Origin: an uncultured Algibacter sp.
GTDB taxonomy: Bacteria; Bacteroidota; Bacteroidia; Flavobacteriales; Flavobacteriaceae
Length of the DNA stretch: 64,000 bases
Direction: 5' to 3'
Assembly (NCBI RefSeq): GCF_947487605.1
Contig: NZ_CANKXK010000013.1
Coordinates: 18,429 to 82,428, forward strand
Shown here: piece by piece, positions 19,193 through 27,496 of the stretch
Position numbering within the stretch: position 1 is the first letter of the stretch
Layout of the letters: each line of letters opens with the position of its first letter
The notes under the pieces: generated by a model
Database searches by the model: none
Told to the model about the DNA's origin: nothing
What the model saw: only the letters and a program-made list of their open reading frames with translations
Translations under genes and position numbers: made by a program

Positions 19193-19939
19193 ATGAGTAA
19201 TAAAACGGATTCAAATTTATATACCATACTATTTGCAATAGCCATGGTAATTGTAGTTGGTGGATTATTAGCGTTTACAGCTTCTGCTTTAAGACCTAGA
19301 ATCGATAACAACGAGCGTTTAGAGAAGCAGCAAAACATTTTGTATGCTATGGGAGTTAATGCAAACGATGAGAGTAGTGCAATATTTGTTTCTACAGATG
19401 AAGCTCCAGAATTGTTTTCAAAATATATTACTAAGCAATTAGTGCTTCAGGGTAATGAGGTGTCTGAAGACAACGAAGCTTTCTTAATAGACGTGAAGAA
19501 AGAGCAAACAAGTGCTAAAGAAGGAAATGAAAGAAGGTTGCCACTATTTGTTGGTAATAAAGATGGCAAGACATATTATATAGCACCTATAAGAGGAAAA
19601 GGACTTTGGGATGCTATTTGGGCTTATGTTGCTATGGATGAAAATATGGTAGTACAAGGTGCTTATTTTGACCATAAGGGTGAAACAGCAGGTTTGGGGG
19701 CTAATATTAAGCAACGCTATTTTATGGACGATTTCATAGGTGAAAGCTTAATGAGTAATGGTAGTTTTAAAGGAATTACGGTTGCTAAAGGTAACAACGA
19801 CCCCAAGAATACAGATAAAAATGATAACGAAGTAGATGCCATTGCAGGTGCCACTATTACTGGAGACGGAGTTTCAGCGATGCTTAAGTCTGAATTGAAA
19901 CAATATGTATCTTATTTCGAAAACTTAAAAAACAATTAA
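19193..19939 (+). CDS. nqrC: Na+-translocating NADH:quinone reductase subunit C
   Basis: A 248-residue subunit with one N-terminal membrane helix (ILFAIAMVIVVGGLLAFTAS) and an FMN-binding domain. The covalent FMN site is VDAIAGATITGDGV with Thr221, matching the D-x-x-(S/A)-G-A-T motif recognised by ApbE. GLWDAIWAYVAMDENMVVQG and HKGETAGLGANI are conserved in NqrC and RnfG. The gap to nqrD is 3 bases. Confidence 0.97.
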   Translation: MSNKTDSNLYTILFAIAMVIVVGGLLAFTASALRPRIDNNERLEKQQNILYAMGVNANDESSAIFVSTDEAPELFSKYITKQLVLQGNEVSEDNEAFLIDVKKEQTSAKEGNERRLPLFVGNKDGKTYYIAPIRGKGLWDAIWAYVAMDENMVVQGAYFDHKGETAGLGANIKQRYFMDDFIGESLMSNGSFKGITVAKGNNDPKNTDKNDNEVDAIAGATITGDGVSAMLKSELKQYVSYFENLKNN

Positions 19940-19942
19940 TTT

Positions 19943-20590
19943 ATGGGACTTTTATCAAAAAAAGACGCAGCATTAATTAAAGATCCATTAGCAGATAATA
20001 ACCCTATTACTATTCAAGTATTAGGAATATGTTCTGCATTGGCAATTACAGCAGAATTAGAAGCAGCTATTGTAATGTCTATTTCAGTATTATTTGTTTT
20101 AGGAATAGGAAATGTTGTTATTTCTTTAATGAGAAATATTATTCCTTCTAAAATTAGAATTATAGTGCAATTAATCGTGGTCGCTGCTTTAGTAATTATA
20201 GTAGACCAAGTTTTAAAAGCTTTTGCTTACGAATTAAGTAAAACGCTTTCTGTATTTGTTGGGCTAATTATTACTAACTGTATCATCATGGGACGGTTTG
20301 AAGCTTTTGCTTTAGGTAATGGTCCTTGGCGTTCATTTTTAGATGGTATTGGTAACTCTTTAGGGTATGGTGTGATATTAATTATAGTCGCATTTTTTAG
20401 AGAATTATTAGGAGCTGGAACTTTATTAGGATTTAAAGTTTTAGGAGACCCAATTGACAAAACAGGAGTTTATGCTTTTGGATATGAAAATAACGGATTT
20501 ATGATTATGCCACCAATGGCATTAATAGTTGTTGGGATAATTATCTGGGTACAACGTAGTAGAAACACAGCATTAATAGAAGATCATTAA
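19943..20590 (+). CDS. nqrD: Na+-translocating NADH:quinone reductase subunit D
   Basis: A 215-residue integral membrane subunit of about six helices. Conserved segments are DPLADNNPITIQVLGICSAL, LIITNCIIMGRFEAFAL and FFRELLGAGTLLG. The Cys in the TNCIIMGR loop is one of those that bind the intramembrane iron cluster shared with NqrE. A 106-base gap containing a hairpin separates it from nqrE, unlike the tight spacing elsewhere in the operon. Confidence 0.97.
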   Translation: MGLLSKKDAALIKDPLADNNPITIQVLGICSALAITAELEAAIVMSISVLFVLGIGNVVISLMRNIIPSKIRIIVQLIVVAALVIIVDQVLKAFAYELSKTLSVFVGLIITNCIIMGRFEAFALGNGPWRSFLDGIGNSLGYGVILIIVAFFRELLGAGTLLGFKVLGDPIDKTGVYAFGYENNGFMIMPPMALIVVGIIIWVQRSRNTALIEDH

Positions 20591-20611
20591 ATAAAAAGTA
20601 CTTGAAGTATA

Positions 20612-20674
20612 AAGTGCCTGAAATACTTAAAGTTGAAAAAGAAAGAACACAAGTTTGAAAAATTTTAGGCACTT
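20612..20674 (+). other. Hairpin between nqrD and nqrE
   Basis: AAGTGCCT (20612-20619) and AGGCACTT (20667-20674) are perfect complements. The stem extends inward by a G-T pair and three A-T pairs, enclosing a loop of about 39 bases. No U-tract follows directly. It could protect or process the transcript between nqrD and nqrE; function unknown. Confidence 0.45.
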
Positions 20675-20696
20675 AATGAACTTATAACTTAAAAAA

Positions 20697-21470
20697 ATGG
20701 AACATTTAGAATTATTTTTAAAATCTATATTTATAGACAACATGGTATTTTCCGTATTCCTTGGAATGTGTTCTTACCTTGCAGTTTCTAAAAAAGTAAG
20801 TACAGCTGTTGGTTTAGGTGCAGCGGTAATATTTGTATTAGCTATAACGGTACCTTTAAACTGGTTGTTAGACCAATACCTTTTGCAACCAGGTGCTTTA
20901 TCTTGGTTAGGAGCTGAGTATGCAGATTTTGATTTAAGCTTTTTATCTTTCATCATGTTTATTGCAACTATTGCAACCATGGTTCAATTAGTAGAAATAG
21001 TAGTTGAGAAGTTCTCACCATCATTATATAACTCTCTTGGTATATTCTTACCACTAATTGCAGTAAACTGTGCTATTTTAGGTGGGTCTTTATTTATGCA
21101 ATCTCGTGAAATACCAACATTAGGATTGGCAACGACTTATGGAATTGGGTCTGGAATTGGATGGTTTTTAGCCATTTTAGCAATTGCAGCTATTCGTGAA
21201 AAAATAAGATATTCAAATGTGCCTCCTGCTTTAAGAGGTTTAGGGATTACTTTTATTATAACTGGACTAATGGCTATTGGTTTTATGAGTTTTGGAGGTA
21301 TGTTAACTGGTGGAGATGACGAAGGGGCAAAAGAAGAAAAAACAGTCTTAGTAGAAAAAGAAATAGAAGATGATGTCACGTTGAGCACTTCGACTGCGCT
21401 CAGTGTAGACTCTGTCGAAACACCTGAACAAAAAAAAGTGTTAGCTAACAACATAAAAGTAAATGAGTAA
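20697..21470 (+). CDS. nqrE: Na+-translocating NADH:quinone reductase subunit E, with repeat-containing tail
   Basis: A 257-residue membrane subunit. The six-helix core ends at about residue 203 ([11 protein letters not shown]) and contains the cluster-binding loops [11 protein letters not shown] and [14 protein letters not shown]. The core has the normal length. An acidic tail of about 50 residues follows, unusual against standard NqrE of about 200 residues. Part of it, about residues 226-245 ([18 protein letters not shown]), is encoded by a palindromic repeat related to intergenic copies elsewhere in the window. The tail overlaps the nqrF start by 8 bases. Confidence 0.95.
   Translation: MEHLELFLKSIFIDNMVFSVFLGMCSYLAVSKKVSTAVGLGAAVIFVLAITVPLNWLLDQYLLQPGALSWLGAEYADFDLSFLSFIMFIATIATMVQLVEIVVEKFSPSLYNSLGIFLPLIAVNCAILGGSLFMQSREIPTLGLATTYGIGSGIGWFLAILAIAAIREKIRYSNVPPALRGLGITFIITGLMAIGFMSFGGMLTGGDDEGAKEEKTVLVEKEIEDDVTLSTSTALSVDSVETPEQKKVLANNIKVNE
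21375..21430. repeat. REP-like palindromic repeat inside nqrE
   Basis: The segment begins GTCACGTTGAGCACTTCGAC and carries TGAGC (21382-21386) facing GCTCA (21398-21402), followed by TCTGTCGAAA. The pieces TTGAGC, GCGCTCA and GTCGAAA recur in the intergenic copy at 22806-22834. It is read in frame as part of the NqrE tail. Confidence 0.6.
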
Positions 21471-22779
21471 TATGATATTAGCCGCAAGTACATTAGGAAC
21501 AGTCATTGCAACAGTAACAGCCTTTTTAATTATTACGTTGTTGTTGGTAGCATTGTTATTATTTGTAAAACAGAAATTGTCTCCATCTGGCCCCGTTAAG
21601 ATTACAATTAATGGCGAAAAAGAAATAGAGGTAGCTTCTGGAGGTACATTGTTATCTACTTTAGGAGGTAATAAAATATTCTTGCCATCTGCTTGTGGTG
21701 GAGGTGGTACATGTATTCAATGTGAATGTCATGTCCTTGAAGGAGGGGGTGAAGCACTTCCAACAGAAACGCCGCATTTTTCAAGAAAAGAATTGCAACA
21801 TGGAGCACGATTAGCATGTCAAGTTAAAGTAAAACAAGACATGAATATTACCATTCCAGAAGAAGTATTTGGAATTAAAAAATGGGAAGCAACCGTTGTT
21901 CGAAATTATAATGTAGCATCATTTATCAAGGAGTTTGTAGTTGAAATTCCAGAGGATATGGGTTACAAAGCGGGTGGGTATATTCAAATTGAAATTCCTC
22001 AGTGTGAAATAAAATATTCCGATATTGATATTACAGCGCACCCAGAAGAGCATGAAACACCAGATAAGTTTCAAGCAGAATGGGATAAATTTGGTCTTTG
22101 GCCTTTAGTAATGAAGAATAGCGAAACGGTTGAACGTGCTTACTCTATGGCTTCTTACCCAGCTGAAGGACGTGAGATCATGCTTAATGTTCGTATTGCA
22201 ACACCACCATGGGATCGTGCTAAAAACGGCTGGATGGATGTTAATCCAGGTGTGGCATCGTCTTATATTTTCGCTCAAAAACCAGGTGATAAAGTAACGA
22301 TTTCTGGTCCTTATGGAGAATTCTTTATTAATGAGTCTGAAAGCGAAATGCTTTATGTAGGTGGTGGAGCTGGTATGGCACCAATGCGTTCTCATTTGTA
22401 TCACCTATTCAAAACATTGAAAACAGGTAGAAAAGTAACCTATTGGTATGGTGGACGTTCAAAACGTGAGTTATTCTACTTAGATCACTTCAACCAATTA
22501 GAAAAGGATTTCCCTAACTTTAACTTCTACTTGGCTTTATCTGAACCTTTACCGGAAGATAATTGGAAGGTAAAAGAAGATATCGATGCGCCTGGAGACG
22601 GTTTTGTTGGATTTATACACAATTGTGTTATTGATAACTATTTAAGCAAGCACGACTCCCCTGAGGATATAGAATTGTATTTCTGTGGACCTCCATTAAT
22701 GAATAAAGCTGTTCAAAAAATGGGTGAGGATTTTGGTATCCCAGATGAGCATATTAGATTTGATGACTTTGGAGGATAG
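21463..22779 (+). CDS. nqrF: Na+-translocating NADH:quinone reductase subunit F
   Basis: A 438-residue NADH-oxidising subunit. One N-terminal membrane helix (residues about 10-32) is followed by a 2Fe-2S ferredoxin domain with Cys78, Cys84, Cys87 and Cys119 ([13 protein letters not shown], then LACQ). Next come the FAD-binding motif RAYSMASYP and the NADH-binding C-terminal domain ([14 protein letters not shown], then [10 protein letters not shown]). Full length and complete. A strong terminator follows, so it closes the operon. Confidence 0.97.
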   Translation: MSNMILAASTLGTVIATVTAFLIITLLLVALLLFVKQKLSPSGPVKITINGEKEIEVASGGTLLSTLGGNKIFLPSACGGGGTCIQCECHVLEGGGEALPTETPHFSRKELQHGARLACQVKVKQDMNITIPEEVFGIKKWEATVVRNYNVASFIKEFVVEIPEDMGYKAGGYIQIEIPQCEIKYSDIDITAHPEEHETPDKFQAEWDKFGLWPLVMKNSETVERAYSMASYPAEGREIMLNVRIATPPWDRAKNGWMDVNPGVASSYIFAQKPGDKVTISGPYGEFFINESESEMLYVGGGAGMAPMRSHLYHLFKTLKTGRKVTYWYGGRSKRELFYLDHFNQLEKDFPNFNFYLALSEPLPEDNWKVKEDIDAPGDGFVGFIHNCVIDNYLSKHDSPEDIELYFCGPPLMNKAVQKMGEDFGIPDEHIRFDDFGG

Positions 22780-22805
22780 GTCGCTAAGCGAAATTTAAAA
22801 TTAAT

Positions 22806-22834
22806 GTCACCTTGAGCGCAGTCGAAAGGTCTCA
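22806..22834. repeat. REP-like repeat downstream of nqrF
   Basis: The unit runs from GTCACCTTGAGCGCAGTCGA through AAGGTCTCA. Its core TTGAGCGCAGTCGAAA is shared in part with the repeat inside nqrE. It lies between the nqrF stop and the terminator. Confidence 0.6.
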
Positions 22835-22843
22835 ATATAAAAC

Positions 22844-22873
22844 AAAAACCCAACACGAAAATGTTGGGTTTTT
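22844..22873 (+). terminator. Terminator of the nqr operon (bidirectional)
   Basis: AAAAACCCAACA (22844-22855) and TGTTGGGTTTTT (22862-22873) are perfect complements around a 6-base loop. The T-run serves nqrF on the plus strand. The A-run gives a T-run for the convergent DUF6090 gene, whose stop lies inside the right arm. Confidence 0.9.
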
Positions 22874-23636
22874 ATTTACTTTTGATTTCTTTATTAATTA
22901 TTTCAACTATCGTTTCAGCAATTCCTATTAAGCTTTTGGTTTCTTGAATATTATCGAGCGTATATAATTCTAAATGATATAAAAGATTTTCAAATTCTTT
23001 ATTGTTAAAAAGACCATTATAGTCCTTTTCTATATTTGATTTTCTTAGTTTAACATCTATAGGTAGTATCGTGTTTGCTCTTATGATATATGAAAGATCA
23101 GCATACTTTCGTATAATTGGAATATAATTTTGATTCGTTAATAATTTTGAATCTATCTCACCTTCGGTCATATCTTCAACTTCAGATGGCCAAGAAAAAA
23201 GTAAGCTTTTTAGCTTATCATTTTCTAATAGATTAATTTTTCCAGAATTAAGAAGTACCATAAGTGATCCAGATTTTCCGTTGAAAGTAGGAACAATAAA
23301 GGTAGTTGCTAATAAACTATCGATGCTAATTTCACTACTAAAATTACTATTAGAAATAATATCCGTTAAAGTATAGTTTGCTGATAATATGCTTCTTCTA
23401 TTGTTGTTCATTCCTTCAAATTCAAGAATGGTTTGCTGGAAATCAATTTTTAGATTTTCAAGCAATTTAATTTCTTCATTTTGTTCCAATCTATTCTCAT
23501 TCCAATTATTAATCTGTAAAGCAATCAAAATACCAATAACCACCAAAACAATTTCACCAATAGCGTATTTAAGATATTTGCTGGTATTGCCTTCTGCTAA
23601 AAGCTTTTTACGGATGTTTCGGAAGAATTTAATCAT
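22872..23636 (-). CDS. DUF6090 family membrane protein
   Basis: A 254-residue protein starting MIKFFRNIRKKLLAEGNTSK, then one membrane helix (YAIGEIVLVVIGILIALQIN) and the invariant NNWNE. The rest is a helical, probably periplasmic domain. This N-terminus defines DUF6090, an expanded flavobacterial family of unknown function. It overlaps the 5' paralogue by 8 bases. A third copy lies at 48240-48992. Confidence 0.85.
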   Translation of the reverse strand: MIKFFRNIRKKLLAEGNTSKYLKYAIGEIVLVVIGILIALQINNWNENRLEQNEEIKLLENLKIDFQQTILEFEGMNNNRRSILSANYTLTDIISNSNFSSEISIDSLLATTFIVPTFNGKSGSLMVLLNSGKINLLENDKLKSLLFSWPSEVEDMTEGEIDSKLLTNQNYIPIIRKYADLSYIIRANTILPIDVKLRKSNIEKDYNGLFNNKEFENLLYHLELYTLDNIQETKSLIGIAETIVEIINKEIKSK

Positions 23637-24393
23637 CTTTTAGTTTCGCATTTATTAACTCTATAATTAAATTACATTCTTTACGAGCTTCAACAAGTAT
23701 GGGGATTTGATAGTCTAAATTGAATTTTAAAAGATTCATGAAATTTTTAAAATACCTGTCATTCATAAAATATTCGGCATCTTTTTTATATTGCTCAACA
23801 TCCTTACTTTTTAAAAACGATTTGTTTTCGGCATTTACATACAGACCGTTAAATTCAATATGGTCCAATGTTCTATGGTTGTATAAATAAACTGTTCGGT
23901 CTTCATAAACATGCTCTTCACCAACCTTAATTCTTGAATATAAACTTCGTAATTCAAGGAGTTTGGTTTTTATATTTTCATCGGTAATTAGTCTTAGTTG
24001 TGAACTGTTTAAAACTTCTTCAAGAGTGTTGGTGTTTGGACTAAATTTGTAAAAGGGAAATAGGTAATAGTAGTTATTATAAAATGAATCTAAATGAATT
24101 TCTTTGCGCTCAACAGACTTAATTAAAGCATCGGCACAAACATGTTGTTTATTACGAATATAAAGTAAGGTGTCTAACACAGATCTATCTACAGTTAGGT
24201 CATCAACAAAGCCTTGTAGGTATTTATTAGTAATCCCTTGCTCTTTTCTTAGTTCATTTTGATTATTTATTTGAAGTGCTATCAAAATACCTATGACGAC
24301 GAGAACTATTTCGCCTAAGGCATAAAGAACGTATTTGTTAAAACGATTTTCAGCCAGTAGTTTCTGGCGAATTTTTCTAAAGAATTTAATCAT
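23629..24393 (-). CDS. DUF6090 family membrane protein
   Basis: A 254-residue paralogue of the downstream neighbour with the same N-terminal membrane segment (YALGEIVLVVIGILIALQIN) but a strongly diverged C-terminal domain (RSLYSRIKVGEEHVYEDRTV). It overlaps the next DUF6090 start by 8 bases, so both are made together. Function unknown; tandem, diverged copies suggest paired or competing partners. Confidence 0.85.
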   Translation of the reverse strand: MIKFFRKIRQKLLAENRFNKYVLYALGEIVLVVIGILIALQINNQNELRKEQGITNKYLQGFVDDLTVDRSVLDTLLYIRNKQHVCADALIKSVERKEIHLDSFYNNYYYLFPFYKFSPNTNTLEEVLNSSQLRLITDENIKTKLLELRSLYSRIKVGEEHVYEDRTVYLYNHRTLDHIEFNGLYVNAENKSFLKSKDVEQYKKDAEYFMNDRYFKNFMNLLKFNLDYQIPILVEARKECNLIIELINAKLKDD

Positions 24394-24461
24394 GTACTCG
24401 TAAAATATGTTGCAAGTAGTATAAGTTGACTATGGGTAGCTTTCGTTGATTATAATAATAT

Positions 24462-24490
24462 GCATGTAAACACTTCTTGATGTTACATGC
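24462..24490. other. Hairpin upstream of the DUF6090 pair
   Basis: GCATGTAA (24462-24469) and TTACATGC (24483-24490) are perfect complements around a 13-base loop. It lies in the 130-base gap between the SLC13 carrier stop and the DUF6090 start. It may be a terminator for the carrier or a regulatory site; there is no clear T-run. Confidence 0.35.
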
Positions 24491-24523
24491 CATTAAAGAT
24501 TTAAAGTTACAATTTTTACTACA

Positions 24524-25963
24524 CTAAAACACCAAAGGCACAAAAAACTGAAACATTAAAACTAAAAGCACAACAGATATTAAATTAAGAACAATACCAA
24601 CCCGTGCCATTTGACTTACTTTTACATAACCACTAGCAAAAACTATAGCATTTGGAGGCGTTGCCATAGGAAGCATAAATGCACAACTACTTGCCATGGT
24701 TACTGGGATTAATAGATAAAGTATTGGGATTTCTAAACCTATGGCAATACCTGCAACAACAGGTGCTAAAACAGCTGTTAGTGCGACGTTGCTCATAAGT
24801 TCAGTCATAAATAGCATTAATAAAATAAGTAAACTAGCCATTAGTAAAATACTTATCGAACTGGTTGAAATAGTTGTAGCTACTACATCTACAATGCCGC
24901 TATCAGACATTCCCTTAGCAAGTGCTAAACCACCACCAAATAATATTAAAATACCCCAAGCAAGGTTTTGAGTATCGTTCCATTTTAATATATAATCACC
25001 TTGTTTTATATTGAAAGGGATGGTAAATAAAGCCAAAGCTCCAAAAATACTTATCATGGTATCAGATAACCCTAAACCTGGAATTAATGAGTTGATTAAG
25101 CTTCTAAAGACCCACAGAAACACAATAACTGCAAAGGTAATAAGGACTTGTTTCTCTTTTCCAGAGGTTTTTCCTAGCTTCTTAAGTTCATCATTTATAA
25201 TATCTTTTGAAGCACTAAATTTTAAGCCCTCATTAGGAAACATCCATTTAACCAAAACAAAATATATAATAGTAATTAAGGTGAATGAGAACGGCACACC
25301 TATAAGCATCCATTTAAAAAATGATACTTCTATGTTATATTCATTTTCAAGTAAGCCTATTAAAACAGAATTAGGCGGAGTGCCTATTACAGTAGCGATA
25401 CCTCCAGCGTTGGCAGAAAAAGCAATACCAAGCATCACACTTAAAGCAAAATTTTGATCTTTTTTTGTAAAACCGTCTTCATCATCAATAAGTAATTTAA
25501 TTACAGACATGGCTATAGGTAACATTACAACGGTACTCACCGTATTACTAATCCACATGCTCATAAAAGCAGTGGCAATCATAAATCCTAAAACGACTTT
25601 ATTGGGAGTTGTTCCCGTTTTTTTAATAATATTCAATGCAATTCTTTTATGAAGATTTACTTTTTCAAGAGCCAATGCTAAAACGAATCCACCAAAAAAT
25701 AGAAACACAATTGGACTTCCATAATTAGAACCTACATCTGCTATAGGCATAATTTTAAATAACGGAAATAGTAGTAAGGGGAGTAAAGATGTAACCGATA
25801 TAGACACAGCTTCAGTAATCCACCAAGTTACCATCCATAGGGAGGTTGCAATAACGGTGTCTGCATTATTAGAAAGAATATCAAAGGGTAATAATTGAAC
25901 GACGATGAAAAATAACGGACCTAAAAAGAGGCCTAATCTTTTTGTAATTGGGTTTTTCACCAT
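24524..25963 (-). CDS. SLC13/DASS family sodium:anion symporter
   Basis: A 479-residue carrier with about 11-12 membrane helices. The two SNT-type sodium-site motifs of the DASS family are visible: MWISNTVSTVVMLP in the first half and ELMSNVALTAVLAPV in the second. GGFVLALALEKVNLHKR and ILFGGGLALAKGMSDSG are also typical. The family imports di- and tricarboxylates or sulfate with Na+. Dicarboxylate is more likely here but not proven. It is probably driven by the sodium gradient made by the neighbouring NQR. Confidence 0.9.
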   Translation of the reverse strand: MVKNPITKRLGLFLGPLFFIVVQLLPFDILSNNADTVIATSLWMVTWWITEAVSISVTSLLPLLLFPLFKIMPIADVGSNYGSPIVFLFFGGFVLALALEKVNLHKRIALNIIKKTGTTPNKVVLGFMIATAFMSMWISNTVSTVVMLPIAMSVIKLLIDDEDGFTKKDQNFALSVMLGIAFSANAGGIATVIGTPPNSVLIGLLENEYNIEVSFFKWMLIGVPFSFTLITIIYFVLVKWMFPNEGLKFSASKDIINDELKKLGKTSGKEKQVLITFAVIVFLWVFRSLINSLIPGLGLSDTMISIFGALALFTIPFNIKQGDYILKWNDTQNLAWGILILFGGGLALAKGMSDSGIVDVVATTISTSSISILLMASLLILLMLFMTELMSNVALTAVLAPVVAGIAIGLEIPILYLLIPVTMASSCAFMLPMATPPNAIVFASGYVKVSQMARVGIVLNLISVVLLVLMFQFFVPLVF

Positions 25964-26041
25964 AGCTTGCTTGTGAATTTAAATCTGTTTTAAATGTAAT
26001 CAAAATTTTAATCAAATAGATATTAATAGTAATTTAGCCGT

Positions 26042-26419
26042 ATGAGTAAACCACTTACCAATCAAGAATTACACAATTTAGCCATGAATCATGTTGGACA
26101 AGATTTAGAGGAGCGGGGTTTTGAGTTTATTGCGGTAAATAGTAAACTTAAAAAACACCCTCAGTTTGTTTGCATCGATAAGAATAAACAATATTTTTTT
26201 GTAATTGTAAGAGCGGTTGTTTTACCAGATAACCCTAATAATTATGATGTAGTTTGGATGGAAGCCTTTAAAAAACACGCTAGAGAGAAAGATGCTAAAG
26301 TTTTGTATGCTGGCGTTGGTATTGGAAATCCCAATGGAGAAAAGTTACCCATTTATTTGAATGAAGAATATCTACTAGAATATAACGGAATTCAGGTTTT
26401 AGAAACTAATTTGAATTAA
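26042..26419 (+). CDS. Conserved hypothetical protein upstream of apbE
   Basis: A 125-residue soluble protein that I do not recognise. It has no signal peptide, membrane helix or Cys cluster. VCIDKNKQYFFVIVRAVVLP and YDVVWMEAFKKHAREKDAKVLYAGVGIG suggest a small alpha/beta fold, perhaps nuclease-like. The stop codon abuts the ATG of apbE, so the two are co-transcribed and it may serve flavinylation or NQR assembly; that is inference. It lacks any ferredoxin or flavin motif, so a name as an NqrF subunit would be wrong. Confidence 0.75.
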   Translation: MSKPLTNQELHNLAMNHVGQDLEERGFEFIAVNSKLKKHPQFVCIDKNKQYFFVIVRAVVLPDNPNNYDVVWMEAFKKHAREKDAKVLYAGVGIGNPNGEKLPIYLNEEYLLEYNGIQVLETNLN

Positions 26420-27415
26420 ATGAACAAGATCTTATTTGTCTTTTTTTGTTTGATTTTTTTCTCATGTAAAAATGAAACCAAGCAAGCTAAAACACTTTCT
26501 GTAGAGAATACTATTGCTAACGGTCTAGTTTTTGGGACCTCTTACAAAGTTATTTATAATTCGGATGTTGACTTTCAAAAGCAATTTGATAGCTTGTTTT
26601 ACGTCATTAATAAATCGATGTCCACGTATCAAGTTAACTCAAATATTTCAAAATTAAATAGAAATGAGGATAATAATGTTGATACACATTTCATAAAAGT
26701 TTTCAATGCTTCCAAGCAAATTTTTGAAGAAACTAAAGGGGCATTCGACCCTACAATTGGAGCAGTTGTCAATGCTTGGGATTTTGGGCCAGAGGGTGTC
26801 ATTGAAAATATAGATAGCTTAAAAATAGATAGCCTAATGACCTTTGTTGGGTTTAATAAAGTGTTACATCAAAATAATGTCATTACTAAACCTAAAGGAA
26901 CTTTTTTAGATTTTAATGCTATTGCAAAGGGTTACGGAGTCGATGTTATAGGCGAGTTTTTAGAATCGCAAAACGTTGAAAATTACTTAGTTGAAATAGG
27001 GGGTGAGATTAGAGTAAAAGGAATTAATGCAGCAAAAGGAAGCTTCTGGAAAGTTGGAGTAGAAGAACCTAATTTTGATAAAAAGCAGGTAATTTTAAAG
27101 GCCATTAATTTAAAGAATGAAGCAATGGCGACTTCAGGAACTTATAGAAAATTTAAGATTGATGAAAACGGTAACCGCTATTCCCATATTATTGATACCA
27201 AAACGGGGTATCCAAGTAAAACCAATTTATTAAGCATATCTGTAATTACTGAAAACTGTATGGCAGCAGATGCTTATGCTACAGCTTTTAAAGCGATGGG
27301 AATTGAAAAGGTTAAATCATTTCTTGAAGCACATCCTGAACTTAAGGTTTATTTAATTTTTGAAAATGAAACGAATGAGTTGCAGACACTTGCTTTAAAT
27401 GGTTTTCCTAAGTAA
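26420..27415 (+). CDS. apbE: FAD:protein FMN transferase
   Basis: A 331-residue ApbE lipoprotein; the lipobox LIFFSC places lipidated Cys16. Family motifs in order are STYQVNSNISKLNR, FDPTIGAVVNAWDFGP, FLDFNAIAKGYGVD, VEIGGEIRVKG, EAMATSGTYRKF, YSHIIDTKTGYP and CMAADAYATAFKAMG. ApbE transfers FMN from FAD to Thr in NqrB and NqrC, both encoded 5-8 kb upstream. It acts outside the cytoplasmic membrane. It is directly coupled to the small gene before it. Confidence 0.95.
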   Translation: MNKILFVFFCLIFFSCKNETKQAKTLSVENTIANGLVFGTSYKVIYNSDVDFQKQFDSLFYVINKSMSTYQVNSNISKLNRNEDNNVDTHFIKVFNASKQIFEETKGAFDPTIGAVVNAWDFGPEGVIENIDSLKIDSLMTFVGFNKVLHQNNVITKPKGTFLDFNAIAKGYGVDVIGEFLESQNVENYLVEIGGEIRVKGINAAKGSFWKVGVEEPNFDKKQVILKAINLKNEAMATSGTYRKFKIDENGNRYSHIIDTKTGYPSKTNLLSISVITENCMAADAYATAFKAMGIEKVKSFLEAHPELKVYLIFENETNELQTLALNGFPK

Positions 27416-27417
27416 TT

Positions 27418-27444
27418 GTCATTCTGAGCGCAGCGTGAGAATCT
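27418..27444. repeat. REP-like repeat downstream of apbE
   Basis: The unit begins GTCATTCTGAGCGCAGCGTG and ends AGAATCT. It shares the CTGAGCGCAG core with the copy at 22806. It lies just after the apbE stop in the gap to the convergent methyltransferase gene; no T-rich terminator stem is seen. Confidence 0.55.
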
Positions 27445-27496
27445 TTTAAAATAGAAATTAATAAAATAATCGTATTACTTATTTCTTATGTAATAG

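Noticed and set aside
26042..26419. Possible naming of the small protein as an NQR subunit F
   Set aside because: It has no Cys cluster, FAD or NADH motif, and a complete nqrF is present at 21463-22779.
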